A DNA stretch of 64,000 bases, taken from assembly GCF_014193255.1 (NCBI RefSeq), contig NZ_JACHZB010000002.1, forward strand, positions 310,001-374,000. The letters run 5' to 3'. The notes under the pieces are model-generated. The model saw only the letters and a list, made by a program, of their open reading frames with translations, searched no databases and was not told where the DNA came from. Both the position numbers and the translations under genes were made by a program. Origin of the DNA: Rhizobium sp. BK196 (GTDB lineage: Bacteria; Pseudomonadota; Alphaproteobacteria; Rhizobiales; Rhizobiaceae). Below are positions 54,789 to 64,000 of the stretch, piece by piece. How positions within the stretch are numbered: the stretch's first letter is position 1; the number at the start of each line of letters is the position of its first letter.

Positions 54789-56666
54789 ATGAAATACACA
54801 TCCGCTGTCTGCGCGGCACTTACCGCCGTACTGCTGTCAACAACCGCATTCGCGCAAACCGGAACGATCAAGTCGATCCGGCTGTCTTCCGGCGGCGTCG
54901 CCGAGTATGTGCGTACCCTTGATGTCCGGGACGACGGCAACGCTATCGTCGAGGTGCCGACAGACCAGATGGATGACTTCCTGAAGACCCTCGTCGTATC
55001 GGGACCGGCGCCCGTGAAGGGCCTTTCGACCACCGGGCCGGGCATGGTGGACGAGACGTTCAAGATATTACCGATCAAGCCACAGGATCTGGATTCCGCG
55101 GCCGGGGTGTTGCGGGCTCTCAGAGGCGCACCTGTCTCTGCGAACGGGGTAAAGGGCCGCATCGTCGGCGTGGAGCCCGCTACCGAAAAGCAGCGTGCGC
55201 GGTTGATCGTGATGCTTGACAGCGGTGCCTTTGACGTTGCCGAGATCGGTGGCGCCATGGCCTACAAACTCGACGATCCCAAAGACGCCGAAATGATTGC
55301 CCGGGCGGCGGAATTGCTGTCGAGCGATGGGTTGCAGGGGACGCGTGCGGTCACCATCGCGCTTGATGGCAAGGCGTCGTCGGCCGTGGACATCTCCTAC
55401 GTTGTCGCAGCGCCGCTCTGGAAACCGTCCTACAGGATTATTGTCGATGCCAAGGGCAAAGCGCGGTTGCAGGCGTGGGCCGTCCTGGAGAATGCATCCG
55501 GCGAAGACTGGCGCGGGGTTTCCATATCCTTGACATCGGGAAAGCCCGTGACGCTTCGCCAGAGATTGTACGCAAGAACGTGGCCGTCGCGCGTGGACGT
55601 ATCGAGCGCCTATCTGGATGTAGCAGGTGCCAAACGTGCCGTGGTTGGTGGAGCGTTGCTGAACAAGCCGGAGGCCGAGGCCTCTGCTCCCGTTATGGCT
55701 GCTCCGGCCGCTACCATCGCTGCGACTGCCGACGAGAGTGACGTGGTGGCAAATTTCGATCTTCCAGGCACATACGACCTGAAGAACGGCGAGACGATTT
55801 CGGTGCCGATCTTGGATCGCGAGATCAAGGCGGAGTTCGTCGCTCTCTATCGCGATGGAGCGCAACATCCGGATGCAGCCCTCGTGCTCACCAACGACAC
55901 GGGGACCTCGCTGCCGCCGGCGGTGGCTGCAGTCTATGATGAAAAAGGGCGTTATGTCGGCGACGCACGCATAGGCAATGTGAAGCCGGGCGGCGTGGAA
56001 AAGGCGACGTTTGCCGCCGATCAGAAGATCGAGCAGGAGGTGGCAAGCGCCATATCCAGTTCCTTTCGAACTGTCATCGTAAAAGACGGCTATCTCGAGG
56101 CCACGCTGGAGCGATGGCTGCGAAAGACCTTCTCCGTCTGGGGCGCTGATGCCGACAGGACGTTTGTCGCGGAAGACCCGGGCACGGCAGGATGGGAACT
56201 GGTTAAGTCCGAAGGCGTGGAAGAGACACCGCAAGGTGCGCGGGCAACTGTGATCGTCCCTGCGGGCAAGAAGGTTTCGACGACCATCGAATGGCGCATG
56301 GCCGAGAGCGAGACGCAGGCGATCGCCGACATCGACGACACTGTGATCCTGCAATGGCTCGATGAAGGGCCGTCTCCGGAAATCGCCTCGAAACTTCAGG
56401 GTCTTGTGACGGCAAGGAAGGCACAAAAGGAAGCGGAGAGGGACCTGTCCACGGTTATGCAGGCAATTGAAGACGCAACGTCGGAATCCTCACGGATTTC
56501 AGGCTTGCTTTCCTCTGTGGGCGACACGCCGCTCAAGCAGCAGTTCCTTCAGGACCTGACGGAACAGGAGAAGTCGATCAAGGCGTTGCGGGCGCAAAGG
56601 AACGAGGCGCGAGATCGGCTTGAAAAGCTTCGCAAGGAGCTTGGGGAGGCAATAGCTCGTCTGTAG
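54789..56666 (+). CDS. DUF4139 domain-containing exported protein
   Basis: A 625-residue protein with a Sec signal (residues 1-21, TTAFAQ). The central [21 protein letters not shown] and the later stretch [16 protein letters not shown] match DUF4139 (related to mucoidy inhibitor A and eukaryotic homologues). The C-terminal 90 residues form an alpha-helical coiled coil rich in E, K and R. The biochemical role is unknown; an envelope location is likely. The ATG at 54789 has GAGGGGGG upstream. It is divergent from the dehydrogenase gene. Confidence 0.85.
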   Translation: MKYTSAVCAALTAVLLSTTAFAQTGTIKSIRLSSGGVAEYVRTLDVRDDGNAIVEVPTDQMDDFLKTLVVSGPAPVKGLSTTGPGMVDETFKILPIKPQDLDSAAGVLRALRGAPVSANGVKGRIVGVEPATEKQRARLIVMLDSGAFDVAEIGGAMAYKLDDPKDAEMIARAAELLSSDGLQGTRAVTIALDGKASSAVDISYVVAAPLWKPSYRIIVDAKGKARLQAWAVLENASGEDWRGVSISLTSGKPVTLRQRLYARTWPSRVDVSSAYLDVAGAKRAVVGGALLNKPEAEASAPVMAAPAATIAATADESDVVANFDLPGTYDLKNGETISVPILDREIKAEFVALYRDGAQHPDAALVLTNDTGTSLPPAVAAVYDEKGRYVGDARIGNVKPGGVEKATFAADQKIEQEVASAISSSFRTVIVKDGYLEATLERWLRKTFSVWGADADRTFVAEDPGTAGWELVKSEGVEETPQGARATVIVPAGKKVSTTIEWRMAESETQAIADIDDTVILQWLDEGPSPEIASKLQGLVTARKAQKEAERDLSTVMQAIEDATSESSRISGLLSSVGDTPLKQQFLQDLTEQEKSIKALRAQRNEARDRLEKLRKELGEAIARL

Positions 56667-56747
56667 ATTGGCCTGGCACAAATTGGGCGCCAATTGCTGC
56701 TGCCGCCGACGGCACTATCAGCGTCGGTGAGCCATCGCTTGCGGATC

Positions 56748-57182
56748 TCAGACCTCGACTTTACCGTTTTCTTCACCGTCCCAATATTGGATTGAACGTG
56801 CCGCAACCTTGATCAAGGCAAGCCCAGGCGTCTGGGTGCCCTCGGGAAACCATCGTTCCAGTTCCTTGACCCAATGTCGCTCGAATTCCGAGACGTCCTC
56901 GATGATCGACGCGTTACCATCGATCGCGATGAATATGCCCGGTTTGCCGAGCAGATGCGGCGGCGCGGTGAAGGTCAGCTGCACCGCGTTGTCTTTCCGA
57001 ATGTCAGATATCTTGCGGGTATCCGTATAGGAAAAGAACCAGGAATCCCCGTCGTATTCCACATCGCCATTGTTGCTCATCGGCCGAGTGCTGATCCGGT
57101 TCGAGGCTCCACGTGTCGAAAACATGCAGAAATCCAGCTTCTTCAGATGCTTCGACAGCTCTTCTTTTGTCATCGATGCCAT
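56748..57182 (-). CDS. Pyridoxamine 5'-phosphate oxidase-like general stress protein
   Basis: A 144-residue FMN-binding split-barrel protein. It starts MTKEELSKHLKKLDFCMFSTRG and has ISTRPMSNNGDVEYDGDSWFFSYTDTRKISDIRKD, typical of the general-stress-protein-26 (GSP26) group, whose members bind FMN or related cofactors but have no well-defined substrate. The start at 57182 has GGAG seven bases upstream. The longer frame to 57443 overlaps the next gene and is not needed. Confidence 0.85.
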   Translation of the reverse strand: MASMTKEELSKHLKKLDFCMFSTRGASNRISTRPMSNNGDVEYDGDSWFFSYTDTRKISDIRKDNAVQLTFTAPPHLLGKPGIFIAIDGNASIIEDVSEFERHWVKELERWFPEGTQTPGLALIKVAARSIQYWDGEENGKVEV

Positions 57183-57439
57183 GGGGGTTCTCCGATCCAG
57201 GTGAAAACAACCCGCGATAATCGAAGTTCCATGGAATATGCGGCCCGCACGCCGATCCCTGCCCATCAGCCCATGGCGCCAGCCGCGAATGAACGTCGAA
57301 GGCCTTGAGCTTGCGTGAAGCCGCTGGCGGGCCGATGCACCGAATGAAATAGCGGATTCATCGGGAGCCATGGAAAACCAAGCTTGCTCACGGAAGCGAG
57401 CCTGAGAGCCAGCATCGTGAAATACCGGGGTTGCTTTGC

Positions 57440-57892
57440 TCAATCGGGTTGCACAGGCCTGATCGTATCAACCGAGATATCGCCTTCAATTACACCTCGC
57501 ACGACATCCGTGCGATTGCGATCGATCTCGACGACTGTGTAAAGCTTGTCATCGCGAAACGCGCTCGCATGCGTCGTGGTCACATCGTCGGCGGGCGCCG
57601 CGTCGACCTCCATGAAGTCGAGCTCGCGCCCAGCCGCTACGATCCGGGCATCACCCGCCGTTCTTGCTGCGACCACCACGACGCCATGGCCCGGCGAGTT
57701 TTCCCATCTCGGATCGTCTGCCGCTGCGATCGGTTCAAGTCGATAGATACCCAGGGGCTCGCCTGCCGGGAGCGTTGAACTTTCCATCGCCGCGTCTTCT
57801 ATTTGCGCCTTGCTCTCGACCGAACGCCCAAACGTGTTCGGATTTGTCGCGTTGTTGATCTTGTCGTTTCCTGTTCGTGACACGTTAGACAT
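57440..57892 (-). CDS. Hypothetical protein
   Basis: A 150-residue acidic, soluble protein without a signal peptide, membrane segment or recognised motif. The first 45 residues are Asn/Ser-rich and look disordered; the rest (GIYRLEPIAAADDPRW onward) looks like a small alpha/beta domain. The ATG at 57892 has GGAGG five bases upstream, and codon use is coding-like. It ends about 260 bases before the FMN-binding stress-protein gene. Confidence 0.65.
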   Translation of the reverse strand: MSNVSRTGNDKINNATNPNTFGRSVESKAQIEDAAMESSTLPAGEPLGIYRLEPIAAADDPRWENSPGHGVVVVAARTAGDARIVAAGRELDFMEVDAAPADDVTTTHASAFRDDKLYTVVEIDRNRTDVVRGVIEGDISVDTIRPVQPD

Positions 57893-58019
57893 GTCGTCCT
57901 CCATTTGCTGCGAACATAACGATGGTGCGATCCGACTGTTCCGCGATTGGCAAAAGGAACCGCGCCGCCACGAGTTTCCCGTGTCGGATCATGATCGACC
58001 GACAAGCGAACCAATTTGC

Positions 58020-58165
58020 AAAAAAAAGCCGCCTGGAGGTTTCGCCAGGAGTGTGATTTGTTTTGGGAGGTTCTCATCGGGCCCGCATTGCCCGATGCGA
58101 TGGGCTTTTCGGCTGAGCGAGTATGGGATGGCTGCAGTCCGCAACGCGCAGCCATCCCATTTGAG
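58020..58165 (-). ncRNA. Candidate small RNA with three hairpins and a U-tract
   Basis: On the minus strand three stems follow one another: a perfect 13-bp stem (arms 58148-58160 and 58123-58135), a perfect 8-bp stem (58090-58097 and 58075-58082), and a 5-bp stem (58045-58049 and 58032-58036) followed by eight T residues at 58027-58020. Between the second and third stems is an unpaired stretch containing AACCTCCC, which could pair with ribosome sites. This is the layout of many rhizobial trans-acting small RNAs. The 5' end is not defined. The 3' hairpin may also end the ugp operon transcript. Confidence 0.5.
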
Positions 58166-58342
58166 CAAGCGACCCCTCGTCGAACGCTTGCAGCCGGCCC
58201 CCGCCAGTCCTCGAAATGTTAGCAACGCCTAAAGCGTCCCCGCTAGTGCGTGAATACAACACTTCATGAAAGGTTTCCACAGAAGTGACTGCGGACCACC
58301 GTCACCATTGATCCGCCGCTGGATTCCTTTGCCTCGGGCGGC

Positions 58343-59386
58343 TCAGAGCGCGGAAAAATGGGCCTTGATCAATTCGTGATCGGAGATTGCTGCTCCGTCT
58401 GCGTCGACGGCAGCAACAGTCATGGCGTCGCTTGCCGAAAGGCTGCGGGTAAACAGCCAGTCGAGGCGGGCGAAAGGCGGCTGCGGCGTCCCGTCGGGGC
58501 GGGTGCGCTGCGTGAGCGCGAAGTCATTGGCAGCGTCCCAGTGATAACCGGCTTCTGCGAGGAGACCGAAAAGCGGTTCGTGCGCTTCAGGTTCACGCGA
58601 TCCCTCGGGAAGAATATTGGTGTTGAAATCGCCACCCAAAACGACAGGCAAGCCATCGGCGAGCTTTTCGACTGCGGCGATCAGCCTTTTTGTCTGCCTT
58701 GCCCGATCCGCGATGTCAGTCTTACTTTCCAGATGCACGCTAACTGCAAGAATCGGCCCGAATGCGGTTTCTATTTTGGCCGCGATTGCCATGCGGCCGC
58801 CGATCCGACCCTGCCCGTCCTTCGCATCCGTCCACCATGTGCCGCCGTCATCGAGACGGATCAATGCTGCATTCAGCAACGGCAAGCGGGAGAGCAGCGC
58901 ATTGCCGTGGAAGCCGGCGGCGTTCGTCTCGCCCTTATGCCATTCACGCTCACGAGAATCTCCGAGACCAAGTTCCACGAATTCCACGCCAAAAGCATAG
59001 GACATGCCGAGATCGCGGGCGAGGTCGGCAACAGTGTGCCGGTTGCCGGCGCGCGCCGTGCCGAGATCAGCCTCCGTGAGCAACAGGATATCGGCGTCGC
59101 TCTTGCGGATGAGCTCCACGGAAGGAGCATGATATTTCAGGCGTTCGGCGTTCCAAGCAGCGATGACAAGACCGGCACCGATGCTGGCGTCATTGGCAGT
59201 CCTTACGACTTCGATCGTCGACAGCGCCGGCAGGGTCGCCGCAAGCCTGTCGTGCTCGGTCTGTGTCGGTTCGGCAGCACGCGCCTCATCGAAGAAAGTC
59301 GCTGAGGGCACGGCAAGCGCCTGTACGGCGGCCGCAAGCAGGTTACGATCGCCCCTGGCGAGATCAAGAAAGCTCTTCATCTGCAT
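58343..59386 (-). CDS. Endonuclease/exonuclease/phosphatase-family protein in the ugp operon
   Basis: A 347-residue protein of the EEP fold (DNase I, sphingomyelinase and inositol phosphatase relatives). The metal and catalytic motifs are visible: AAWNAERLK, DILLLTEADLG, HGNALLSRLP, SVHLESK, GGDFNTN and ISDHELIKAHF. It begins five bases after ugpC, the place where ugpQ (a glycerophosphodiester phosphodiesterase) sits in enterobacteria. A phosphodiesterase role on phospholipid head groups is therefore plausible. No signal peptide is clear, so it is probably cytosolic. Confidence 0.85.
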   Translation of the reverse strand: MQMKSFLDLARGDRNLLAAAVQALAVPSATFFDEARAAEPTQTEHDRLAATLPALSTIEVVRTANDASIGAGLVIAAWNAERLKYHAPSVELIRKSDADILLLTEADLGTARAGNRHTVADLARDLGMSYAFGVEFVELGLGDSREREWHKGETNAAGFHGNALLSRLPLLNAALIRLDDGGTWWTDAKDGQGRIGGRMAIAAKIETAFGPILAVSVHLESKTDIADRARQTKRLIAAVEKLADGLPVVLGGDFNTNILPEGSREPEAHEPLFGLLAEAGYHWDAANDFALTQRTRPDGTPQPPFARLDWLFTRSLSASDAMTVAAVDADGAAISDHELIKAHFSAL

Positions 59387-59391
59387 CAGGC

Positions 59392-60501
59392 TCAGGCGTT
59401 GATGGTCACGGCGTTGTTGCGTGCCGGCGCGACGAGAACTTTGCCAGTATCGGCCGAATAGAGATGGATCTTATCCTGGTCGATTGCGATGCCGATCCGG
59501 TCGCCAGTCTTCAGCGAGACCGATCCGGTCATGGCGACGGCAAAGGGCAAGCCATCGAAATCGGCATGCACGACGCGGCTGGCGCCGAGTTCTTCGATGA
59601 AGTCGGCGGTCGCAACGAGTGCCCCCGGTGCATCTGGAGAGACGAGGCGGGCGGCTTCGGCGCGCACGCCGAGAACGACGCGCTGGCCGGCAAGCTGCTT
59701 GCCGCGCTCGGCGGGGAGCGTCACGGTGCGGCCTTCGTCATAGATGAAGACGCCGTTTTCGTTGACGCGGCCTTCCAGCAGGTTCATTGCCGGCGTACCG
59801 ACGAAGCCGGCGACGAAGCGGCTTGCCGGATAGTGATAGACCTCTTCCGGTGTGCCGACCTGTTCGACATTGCCGGCATTCATGACGATGATGCGGTCGG
59901 CCAGTGTCATGGCCTCGTTCTGGTCGTGCGTCACGAAGATCGAAGTGGCGCCGAGACGGCGATGCAGGCGGCGGATTTCCGCGCGCATGGCGATACGCAG
60001 CTTGGCATCGAGGTTCGACAGCGGCTCGTCGAAGAGGAAGACCTTCGGCTCTCGGATCATGGCGCGGCCCATGGCGACGCGCTGGCGCTGGCCGCCGGAA
60101 AGGGCGGCCGGCCGGCGCTCGAGGAAGGGCTCGAGGCTGAGTGCCTTGGCCACGTCGGCGATGCGACGATCGCGTTCGGCCTTCGGCACACCGGCGACCT
60201 TCAGCGCATAGCCGATATTCTCGGCAACGCTCATATGCGGGTAAAGCGCATAGTTCTGGAACACCATCGCGCAGCCACGTTCACGCGGCTCGAGTTGGTT
60301 GACGACGCGGCCATCGATGGCGATTTCGCCACCGGTAATTTCTTCGAGACCCGCGACCATGCGCAGCAGCGTAGACTTGCCGCAGCCGGACGGACCGAGG
60401 ATGACGATGAATTCGCCCGACTGGATTTCGAGATCGACGCCGTGAACGACGGCGTTCTTGCCATAGTTCTTTTTCACGCCACGGATGGAGATCGGTGCCA
60501 A
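59392..60501 (-). CDS. ugpC: Glycerol-3-phosphate ABC transporter ATP-binding protein
   Basis: A 369-residue CUT1 ATPase. Walker A is GPSGCGKST, signature LSGGQRQR, Walker [13 protein letters not shown], switch histidine in VTHDQNE; residues 240-369 are the regulatory TOBE domain (VVLGVRAEA). It closes the ugpB-A-E-C transporter set and is 13 bases after ugpE. Specificity is taken from the operon. Confidence 0.93.
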   Translation of the reverse strand: MAPISIRGVKKNYGKNAVVHGVDLEIQSGEFIVILGPSGCGKSTLLRMVAGLEEITGGEIAIDGRVVNQLEPRERGCAMVFQNYALYPHMSVAENIGYALKVAGVPKAERDRRIADVAKALSLEPFLERRPAALSGGQRQRVAMGRAMIREPKVFLFDEPLSNLDAKLRIAMRAEIRRLHRRLGATSIFVTHDQNEAMTLADRIIVMNAGNVEQVGTPEEVYHYPASRFVAGFVGTPAMNLLEGRVNENGVFIYDEGRTVTLPAERGKQLAGQRVVLGVRAEAARLVSPDAPGALVATADFIEELGASRVVHADFDGLPFAVAMTGSVSLKTGDRIGIAIDQDKIHLYSADTGKVLVAPARNNAVTINA

Positions 60502-60514
60502 GGGTCTGTTCCTT

Positions 60515-61429
60515 TCACTTCTCGGTGGAGATAAGGCCGCGCACGAACCAACGCTGCATCAGGATGACGAGGATCAGCGGCGGCGACATGATGATCAATG
60601 TTCCGGCCATGGCGACGTTCCAGTCGGGCAGGCCGAATTCGGAGGGAATGAGTGTCTTGAGCTGGGTAACGGCGATGCCGAAATTCGGGTCGGTCGTGAT
60701 CAGCAGCGGCCAGAGGTACTGGTTCCAGGCCCAGACGAACATGATGGTGAAAAGTGCAATCATGTTCGGGCGAGACAAAGGCAGCAGTACGTCCCAGAAG
60801 AAGCGGATCGCGCCTGAGCCATCCATCTTCGATGCCTCGGCGAGTTCGTCCGGAACCGTCAGGTAGAACTGGCGATAGAGGAAGGTACCCGTCGCAGTGG
60901 CGACCATCGGCAACACGAGGCCCGGATAGGAGTTCAGGAGACCCCATTCAAGCTTGATCTGGATGCCTGTGACCTGCGCGATCAGCCACGTAATACCGGT
61001 GACATCGAGAATTGCCTGAAAGGGCTGAAGCGCATTGGCGGCGATCGAATAGGTCGGCACGATGCGCACTTCGAGCGGCAGCATCAGCGTGATGAAGATG
61101 ATCCAGAAGATCAGATAGCGGCCGCGGAAGCGAAAATAGACGATCGAGAAAGCTGCCATCGCGGAAAGGATGACCTTGCCTGCGCCGACCGTGGCAGCGA
61201 AAATGACGCTGTGAAACAACTTGTTGCCGAGATCGGCGCGAACCCAGGCGGTCTGCACGTTCTCCCAGAAATGGCTGCTTGGAACCAGCGGTAGCGGCAC
61301 GCGGTTGACGGTCTCGAGATCGAGCGTCGATGCAATGATGACGATCAGGAAAGGCAGAAGCGCAATCACCAGGCCGAGTGCGAGCAAGGTGTAACAGACA
61401 AAATTGAATATTGGCGTGCGTTCGATCAT
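60515..61429 (-). CDS. ugpE: Glycerol-3-phosphate ABC transporter permease
   Basis: A 304-residue inner-membrane protein with six segments, the first ([20 protein letters not shown]) near residues 13-32. The EAA loop is [26 protein letters not shown], near residue 200. [24 protein letters not shown] in the first loop is typical of UgpE. It starts ten bases after ugpA. Confidence 0.92.
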   Translation of the reverse strand: MIERTPIFNFVCYTLLALGLVIALLPFLIVIIASTLDLETVNRVPLPLVPSSHFWENVQTAWVRADLGNKLFHSVIFAATVGAGKVILSAMAAFSIVYFRFRGRYLIFWIIFITLMLPLEVRIVPTYSIAANALQPFQAILDVTGITWLIAQVTGIQIKLEWGLLNSYPGLVLPMVATATGTFLYRQFYLTVPDELAEASKMDGSGAIRFFWDVLLPLSRPNMIALFTIMFVWAWNQYLWPLLITTDPNFGIAVTQLKTLIPSEFGLPDWNVAMAGTLIIMSPPLILVILMQRWFVRGLISTEK

Positions 61430-61439
61430 GTCCGCGACC

Positions 61440-62324
61440 TCACTTGTAGTGCACGCGCCGCTCGATGAAGCGGAACTGGAAAATGGTGAGCAGGATGACG
61501 AGCCCCATGAGGATCATGGATTGGGCTGCGGCACCCGAATAATCGAGGCCTCTGAAGCCGTCGAAATAGATCTTGTAGACCATGAGTTCCGTGGCGCGCG
61601 CCGGACCGCCCTGGGTCATCACGTCGACGATGCCGAAGGAATCCTGGAAACTCTCGGTGATGTTGATGACGAGCAGGAAGAACAGCGTCGGTGTGAGCAG
61701 CGGTAGCTGGATATCCCGCATGCGGCGCAGCGGCCCCGAGCCGTCCATGGCGGCCGCCTCGATCAGCGAACGCGGAATGCCCTGCAACGCTGAAAGGAAG
61801 AAGATGAAATTGTAGCCGATATACTTCCAGGAAAAGGCGACGATCACCGCGATCATGGCATCCTTACCGTCGAGAGCGGGGTTCCAGAGGCCGGGCCAGA
61901 CATGGTTGATGACCGATAGGAGACCGGCCTCCGGCGCCAGGATGAAGCGGAAGGCAAGACCGAGGGCGGGAGCGGCAATCGCATAAGGCCAGATGAAGAC
62001 TGACCGGTAGATTTTGTGGCCGCGCAGTTCACGATCCGTCAGAAGCGCCAGGATGAGCGCCAGCCCCATGGCGATAATGGTCGAACTGAAGCCGAAAATC
62101 ATGCTGCGGGTAACGGAGTCCCAATAGATAGGATCGCTCAGCAGCTGCTTGAAATTGTCGAAACCGACCCAGGCGTTGCCGCCGCCCCATGGCTGCTCGA
62201 GCGTGAACGCCCAGTAAAGCGCCTGCGCGCTCGGCCAGTAGAAGAAAACGAAGATCAGCAGCAGCATCGGAAATGCGAAGAGAAGGCCGATCGTCGTCGA
62301 GGAGAAAGTGACGCGCTTTTCCAT
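61440..62324 (-). CDS. ugpA: Glycerol-3-phosphate ABC transporter permease
   Basis: A 294-residue inner-membrane protein. TM1 is at residues 13-33 (LLFAFPMLLLIFVFFYWPS). The EAA loop is RSLIEAAAMDGSGPLRRMRDIQLPLL, near residue 200. FTLEQPWGGGNAWVGFDNFKQLL fits the UgpA first loop. The ATG at 62324 lacks a strong ribosome site; the longer frame to 62609 would overlap ugpB and is rejected. Confidence 0.92.
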   Translation of the reverse strand: MEKRVTFSSTTIGLLFAFPMLLLIFVFFYWPSAQALYWAFTLEQPWGGGNAWVGFDNFKQLLSDPIYWDSVTRSMIFGFSSTIIAMGLALILALLTDRELRGHKIYRSVFIWPYAIAAPALGLAFRFILAPEAGLLSVINHVWPGLWNPALDGKDAMIAVIVAFSWKYIGYNFIFFLSALQGIPRSLIEAAAMDGSGPLRRMRDIQLPLLTPTLFFLLVINITESFQDSFGIVDVMTQGGPARATELMVYKIYFDGFRGLDYSGAAAQSMILMGLVILLTIFQFRFIERRVHYK

Positions 62325-62403
62325 GAGTGGTCGTTTTCGTCCTGGTTTGGTTCTGGCGTGGGCGGCGATATCGCTTCCGCAGCCGGTAGGGAATGTACAA
62401 AGA

Positions 62404-62436
62404 CGCACCCGGCGCGCCAGAAGCGGGCCGGGTGCG
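62404..62436 (-). other. Stem-loop between ugpB and ugpA
   Basis: Perfect 10-bp inverted repeat (CGCACCCGGC / GCCGGGTGCG) with a 13-base loop, 16 bases after the ugpB stop and inside the operon. No T-run follows. It is another case of a stem-loop directly after a binding-protein gene. Confidence 0.7.
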
Positions 62437-62451
62437 GCTCGTATCAGTCGA

Positions 62452-63810
62452 TTAGGGGAGCTGAACGCCCTTGTAGGTCTGCTGGAAGCGACGCAGGAGC
62501 TGGTTGCCGCGGTCAGCAGCAGAGTCGAGCGAAGCCTGTACGTCGGCATTGTTGACGAAGATTGCCTGCAGGCCGTTCGCGATTTCGGTGCGGACCTGGA
62601 GCAGGCCACCGAGACGGATGCCCTTTGCAGACGTGTCGCCAGCCGGGGAAGCGGTCAGGCTCTGAATGGCGAGTTCGCGACCGGCATAGGGAGCCTTGTC
62701 GTAGAAGCCCTGCTTCTTCAGGTATTCGAAGCCCGAGTTGCGAACCGGGATGTAGCCGGTAACGGTCGACCAGGTGAGGGCTTCTTCCGGCTTTGCGATG
62801 AAGTTGAAGAAGGCCGCGGCAGCCTTGTATTCCGCGTCCGAATGACCCTTCAGAACCCAGAGCGAAGCGCCGCCGACGTAGGAGCTGTGACGGGTCGCGT
62901 CGCCATAGGTCGGGAGCATGGAAACGCCCCAGTCCATGCCCTGCTTGGCGGTACGGCCGATGTTGCCATGGTCGCCAACGGAGGTCAGGATGACTTGGCA
63001 GTCGCCAGCAGCGAAGGCTTCGACGAAGGTCTGGCCAACGGCCTTGTTCTTGATGACGGCTTCCTTGGCGTCGTACCAGCCCTTCAGGTCCTTGACGAAG
63101 TTGACGAGCATCGGGTTCTTGTTGAACACCAGCTCGGCGTCGAGGCCTTCAAAGCCGTTCTTCTTGGTAGCGATCGGTTCGCCGTTGACGGCTTCGAATT
63201 GCTCGATGTACTGCCAGACTTCGTTGTTGGAGATGTCGAAGCCGAGCGGGCAAGCATAGCCTGCGTCCTTCAGAGCCTTGAAGTCTTCGCCTGCTTCCTT
63301 CCAGGTCGCCGGAGCATGGTCCTTGCCGATCTTGGCGAAGGCGTCCTTGTTCCAGTAGAGCAGAGCCGTCGAGGAGTTGAAGGGGAACGAGTACATCTCG
63401 CCCTTCGACGTTGCGTAGTAGCCGGCGATACCGGAGAAGTAGTCGTTCCAGTCAACATTGTAGCCCATGTCCTTCATGAGCTTATTGGCCGGGTAGTAGG
63501 CGCCCGAAAGCATGATGTCGAGCGTGCCGGCATCCGAAACCTGAGCGATGGTCGGCTGCTTGCCGGCGCGGAAGGCAGCGATCGTGTTCTGCAGCGAGGC
63601 GTCGTAGGAGCCCTGGCTGGTGCAGACGACTTCGTAGTCGCCCTGGGACTGGTTGAAACGGTCGCACTGTTCCTGAACGCGTTTTGCGATGTCGCCCGAG
63701 TTGCCGAACCAGAAGTCGATCTTGGTCTTTTCGGCAGCAGCGGCGGGACCAGCAGCAACGAAAGCTGAAGCGAGAAGGGCGCCTACGGCGCCGAGAAGCT
63801 TGGCTTGCAT
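62452..63810 (-). CDS. ugpB: Glycerol-3-phosphate ABC transporter substrate-binding protein
   Basis: A 452-residue periplasmic protein. Residues 1-26 are a signal peptide (GPAAAAEK). IDFWFGNSGDIAKRVQEQCDRFNQS, SQGSYDASLQNTIAAFRAGKQPTIAQV and the late YIPVRNSGFEYLK match the UgpB family, which binds sn-glycerol 3-phosphate and, in some species, glycerophosphocholine. The ATG at 63810 has GAGGG upstream. PHO-box-like repeats lie upstream, so phosphate control is likely. Confidence 0.92.
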   Translation of the reverse strand: MQAKLLGAVGALLASAFVAAGPAAAAEKTKIDFWFGNSGDIAKRVQEQCDRFNQSQGDYEVVCTSQGSYDASLQNTIAAFRAGKQPTIAQVSDAGTLDIMLSGAYYPANKLMKDMGYNVDWNDYFSGIAGYYATSKGEMYSFPFNSSTALLYWNKDAFAKIGKDHAPATWKEAGEDFKALKDAGYACPLGFDISNNEVWQYIEQFEAVNGEPIATKKNGFEGLDAELVFNKNPMLVNFVKDLKGWYDAKEAVIKNKAVGQTFVEAFAAGDCQVILTSVGDHGNIGRTAKQGMDWGVSMLPTYGDATRHSSYVGGASLWVLKGHSDAEYKAAAAFFNFIAKPEEALTWSTVTGYIPVRNSGFEYLKKQGFYDKAPYAGRELAIQSLTASPAGDTSAKGIRLGGLLQVRTEIANGLQAIFVNNADVQASLDSAADRGNQLLRRFQQTYKGVQLP

Positions 63811-63884
63811 GAGAACCCTCGAAAAATAGGACGCGCCCCCTCTTGAGCGCACGCCCTATTAACCGGTTCAATTTGCGGTAACCA

Positions 63885-63938
63885 ATGAAGTTTCTATGAC
63901 ATGAACAGAGTAGAAATTTTCTGTCATAAAATATTCAT
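63885..63938. promoter_or_regulatory. PHO-box-like repeats upstream of ugpB
   Basis: On the minus strand ATGTCAT-AGAA-ACTTCAT (63902-63885) has the spacing of a PHO box, 75 bases before the ugpB ATG and in the same orientation. A second element on the plus strand, CTGTCAT-AAAA-TATTCAT (63921-63938), contains one perfect half site. The second half of each matches the CTGTCAT consensus at only four of seven positions. PhoB control under phosphate limitation is inferred. Confidence 0.5.
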
Positions 63939-64000
63939 CGTCCAATTTTTTTCAATTTTCACTGAACATCGATGCCTTCACTTTCCGCGGCCTGCTGAAG

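Noticed and set aside
63939..64000. Possible gene start at the right edge
   Set aside because: The ATG near 63971 runs into a stop after eight codons, and nothing else is readable before the window ends.

Overview
The window looks like chromosomal or chromid DNA from a Rhizobium-type alphaproteobacterium. The evidence is high GC with strong GC3, many solute ABC transporters, rhizobial orphan families (DUF982, DUF1127, MEKHLA), an agp-type alpha-galactoside locus and a ugp operon. It is largely a chain of sugar and amino-acid catabolic islands, each with its own transporter and regulator. I saw no tRNA, rRNA, CRISPR array, insertion sequence or phage gene.

Layout. 1-9335: a complete five-step histidine utilisation locus. 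hutI-hutH-hutG-hutU-hutD run leftward, followed by an NMT1/TauA-type ABC transporter. hutF-hutC run rightward from a shared control region holding a HutC-like palindrome. 9624-16562: ribitol island with a LacI repressor, a sugar ABC transporter, ribitol 2-dehydrogenase and a D-ribulokinase-like FGGY kinase. 16563-17748: a decayed AraC gene, a small secreted protein and a DUF982 protein. 17749-24666: arabinoside island with a GH51 arabinofuranosidase, an MsmK/AraNPQ-like transporter and a winged-helix regulator. 24894-29804: mixed genes (GNAT, MEKHLA, phosphotriesterase-like, Tat-exported Hint protein, a broken HxlR gene, YciI, DUF1127).

30205-36873 is the most unusual part: a tightly packed leftward signalling operon. 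It encodes a GGDEF/EAL protein, a degenerate ATPase-like protein, a STAS-like/methyltransferase fusion, a membrane PP2C phosphatase, a GHKL-type kinase and a STAS protein. The set resembles the SiaABCD partner switch that controls a diguanylate cyclase, but it has two extra components, one of them a methyltransferase.

37036-47131: alpha-galactoside island (AraC activator, two GH4 alpha-galactosidases, peptide-type ABC transporter). 47186-48039: RES/Xre toxin-antitoxin pair. 48196-50238: an FMN lactate-dehydrogenase-family enzyme and a spermidine-synthase-like protein. 50493-52878: thiMED thiamine salvage operon under a TPP riboswitch. 53040-57892: ketoglutarate-semialdehyde-type dehydrogenase, DUF4139 protein, FMN-binding stress protein and an orphan. 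58020-58165: a structured small-RNA candidate. 58343-63810: ugpBAEC glycerol-3-phosphate transport operon ending in an endonuclease/exonuclease/phosphatase-family gene, with PHO-box-like repeats upstream.

A recurring design is visible: all five substrate-binding-protein genes are followed directly by a GC-rich stem-loop before the next cistron. This would suit differential expression of the binding protein.
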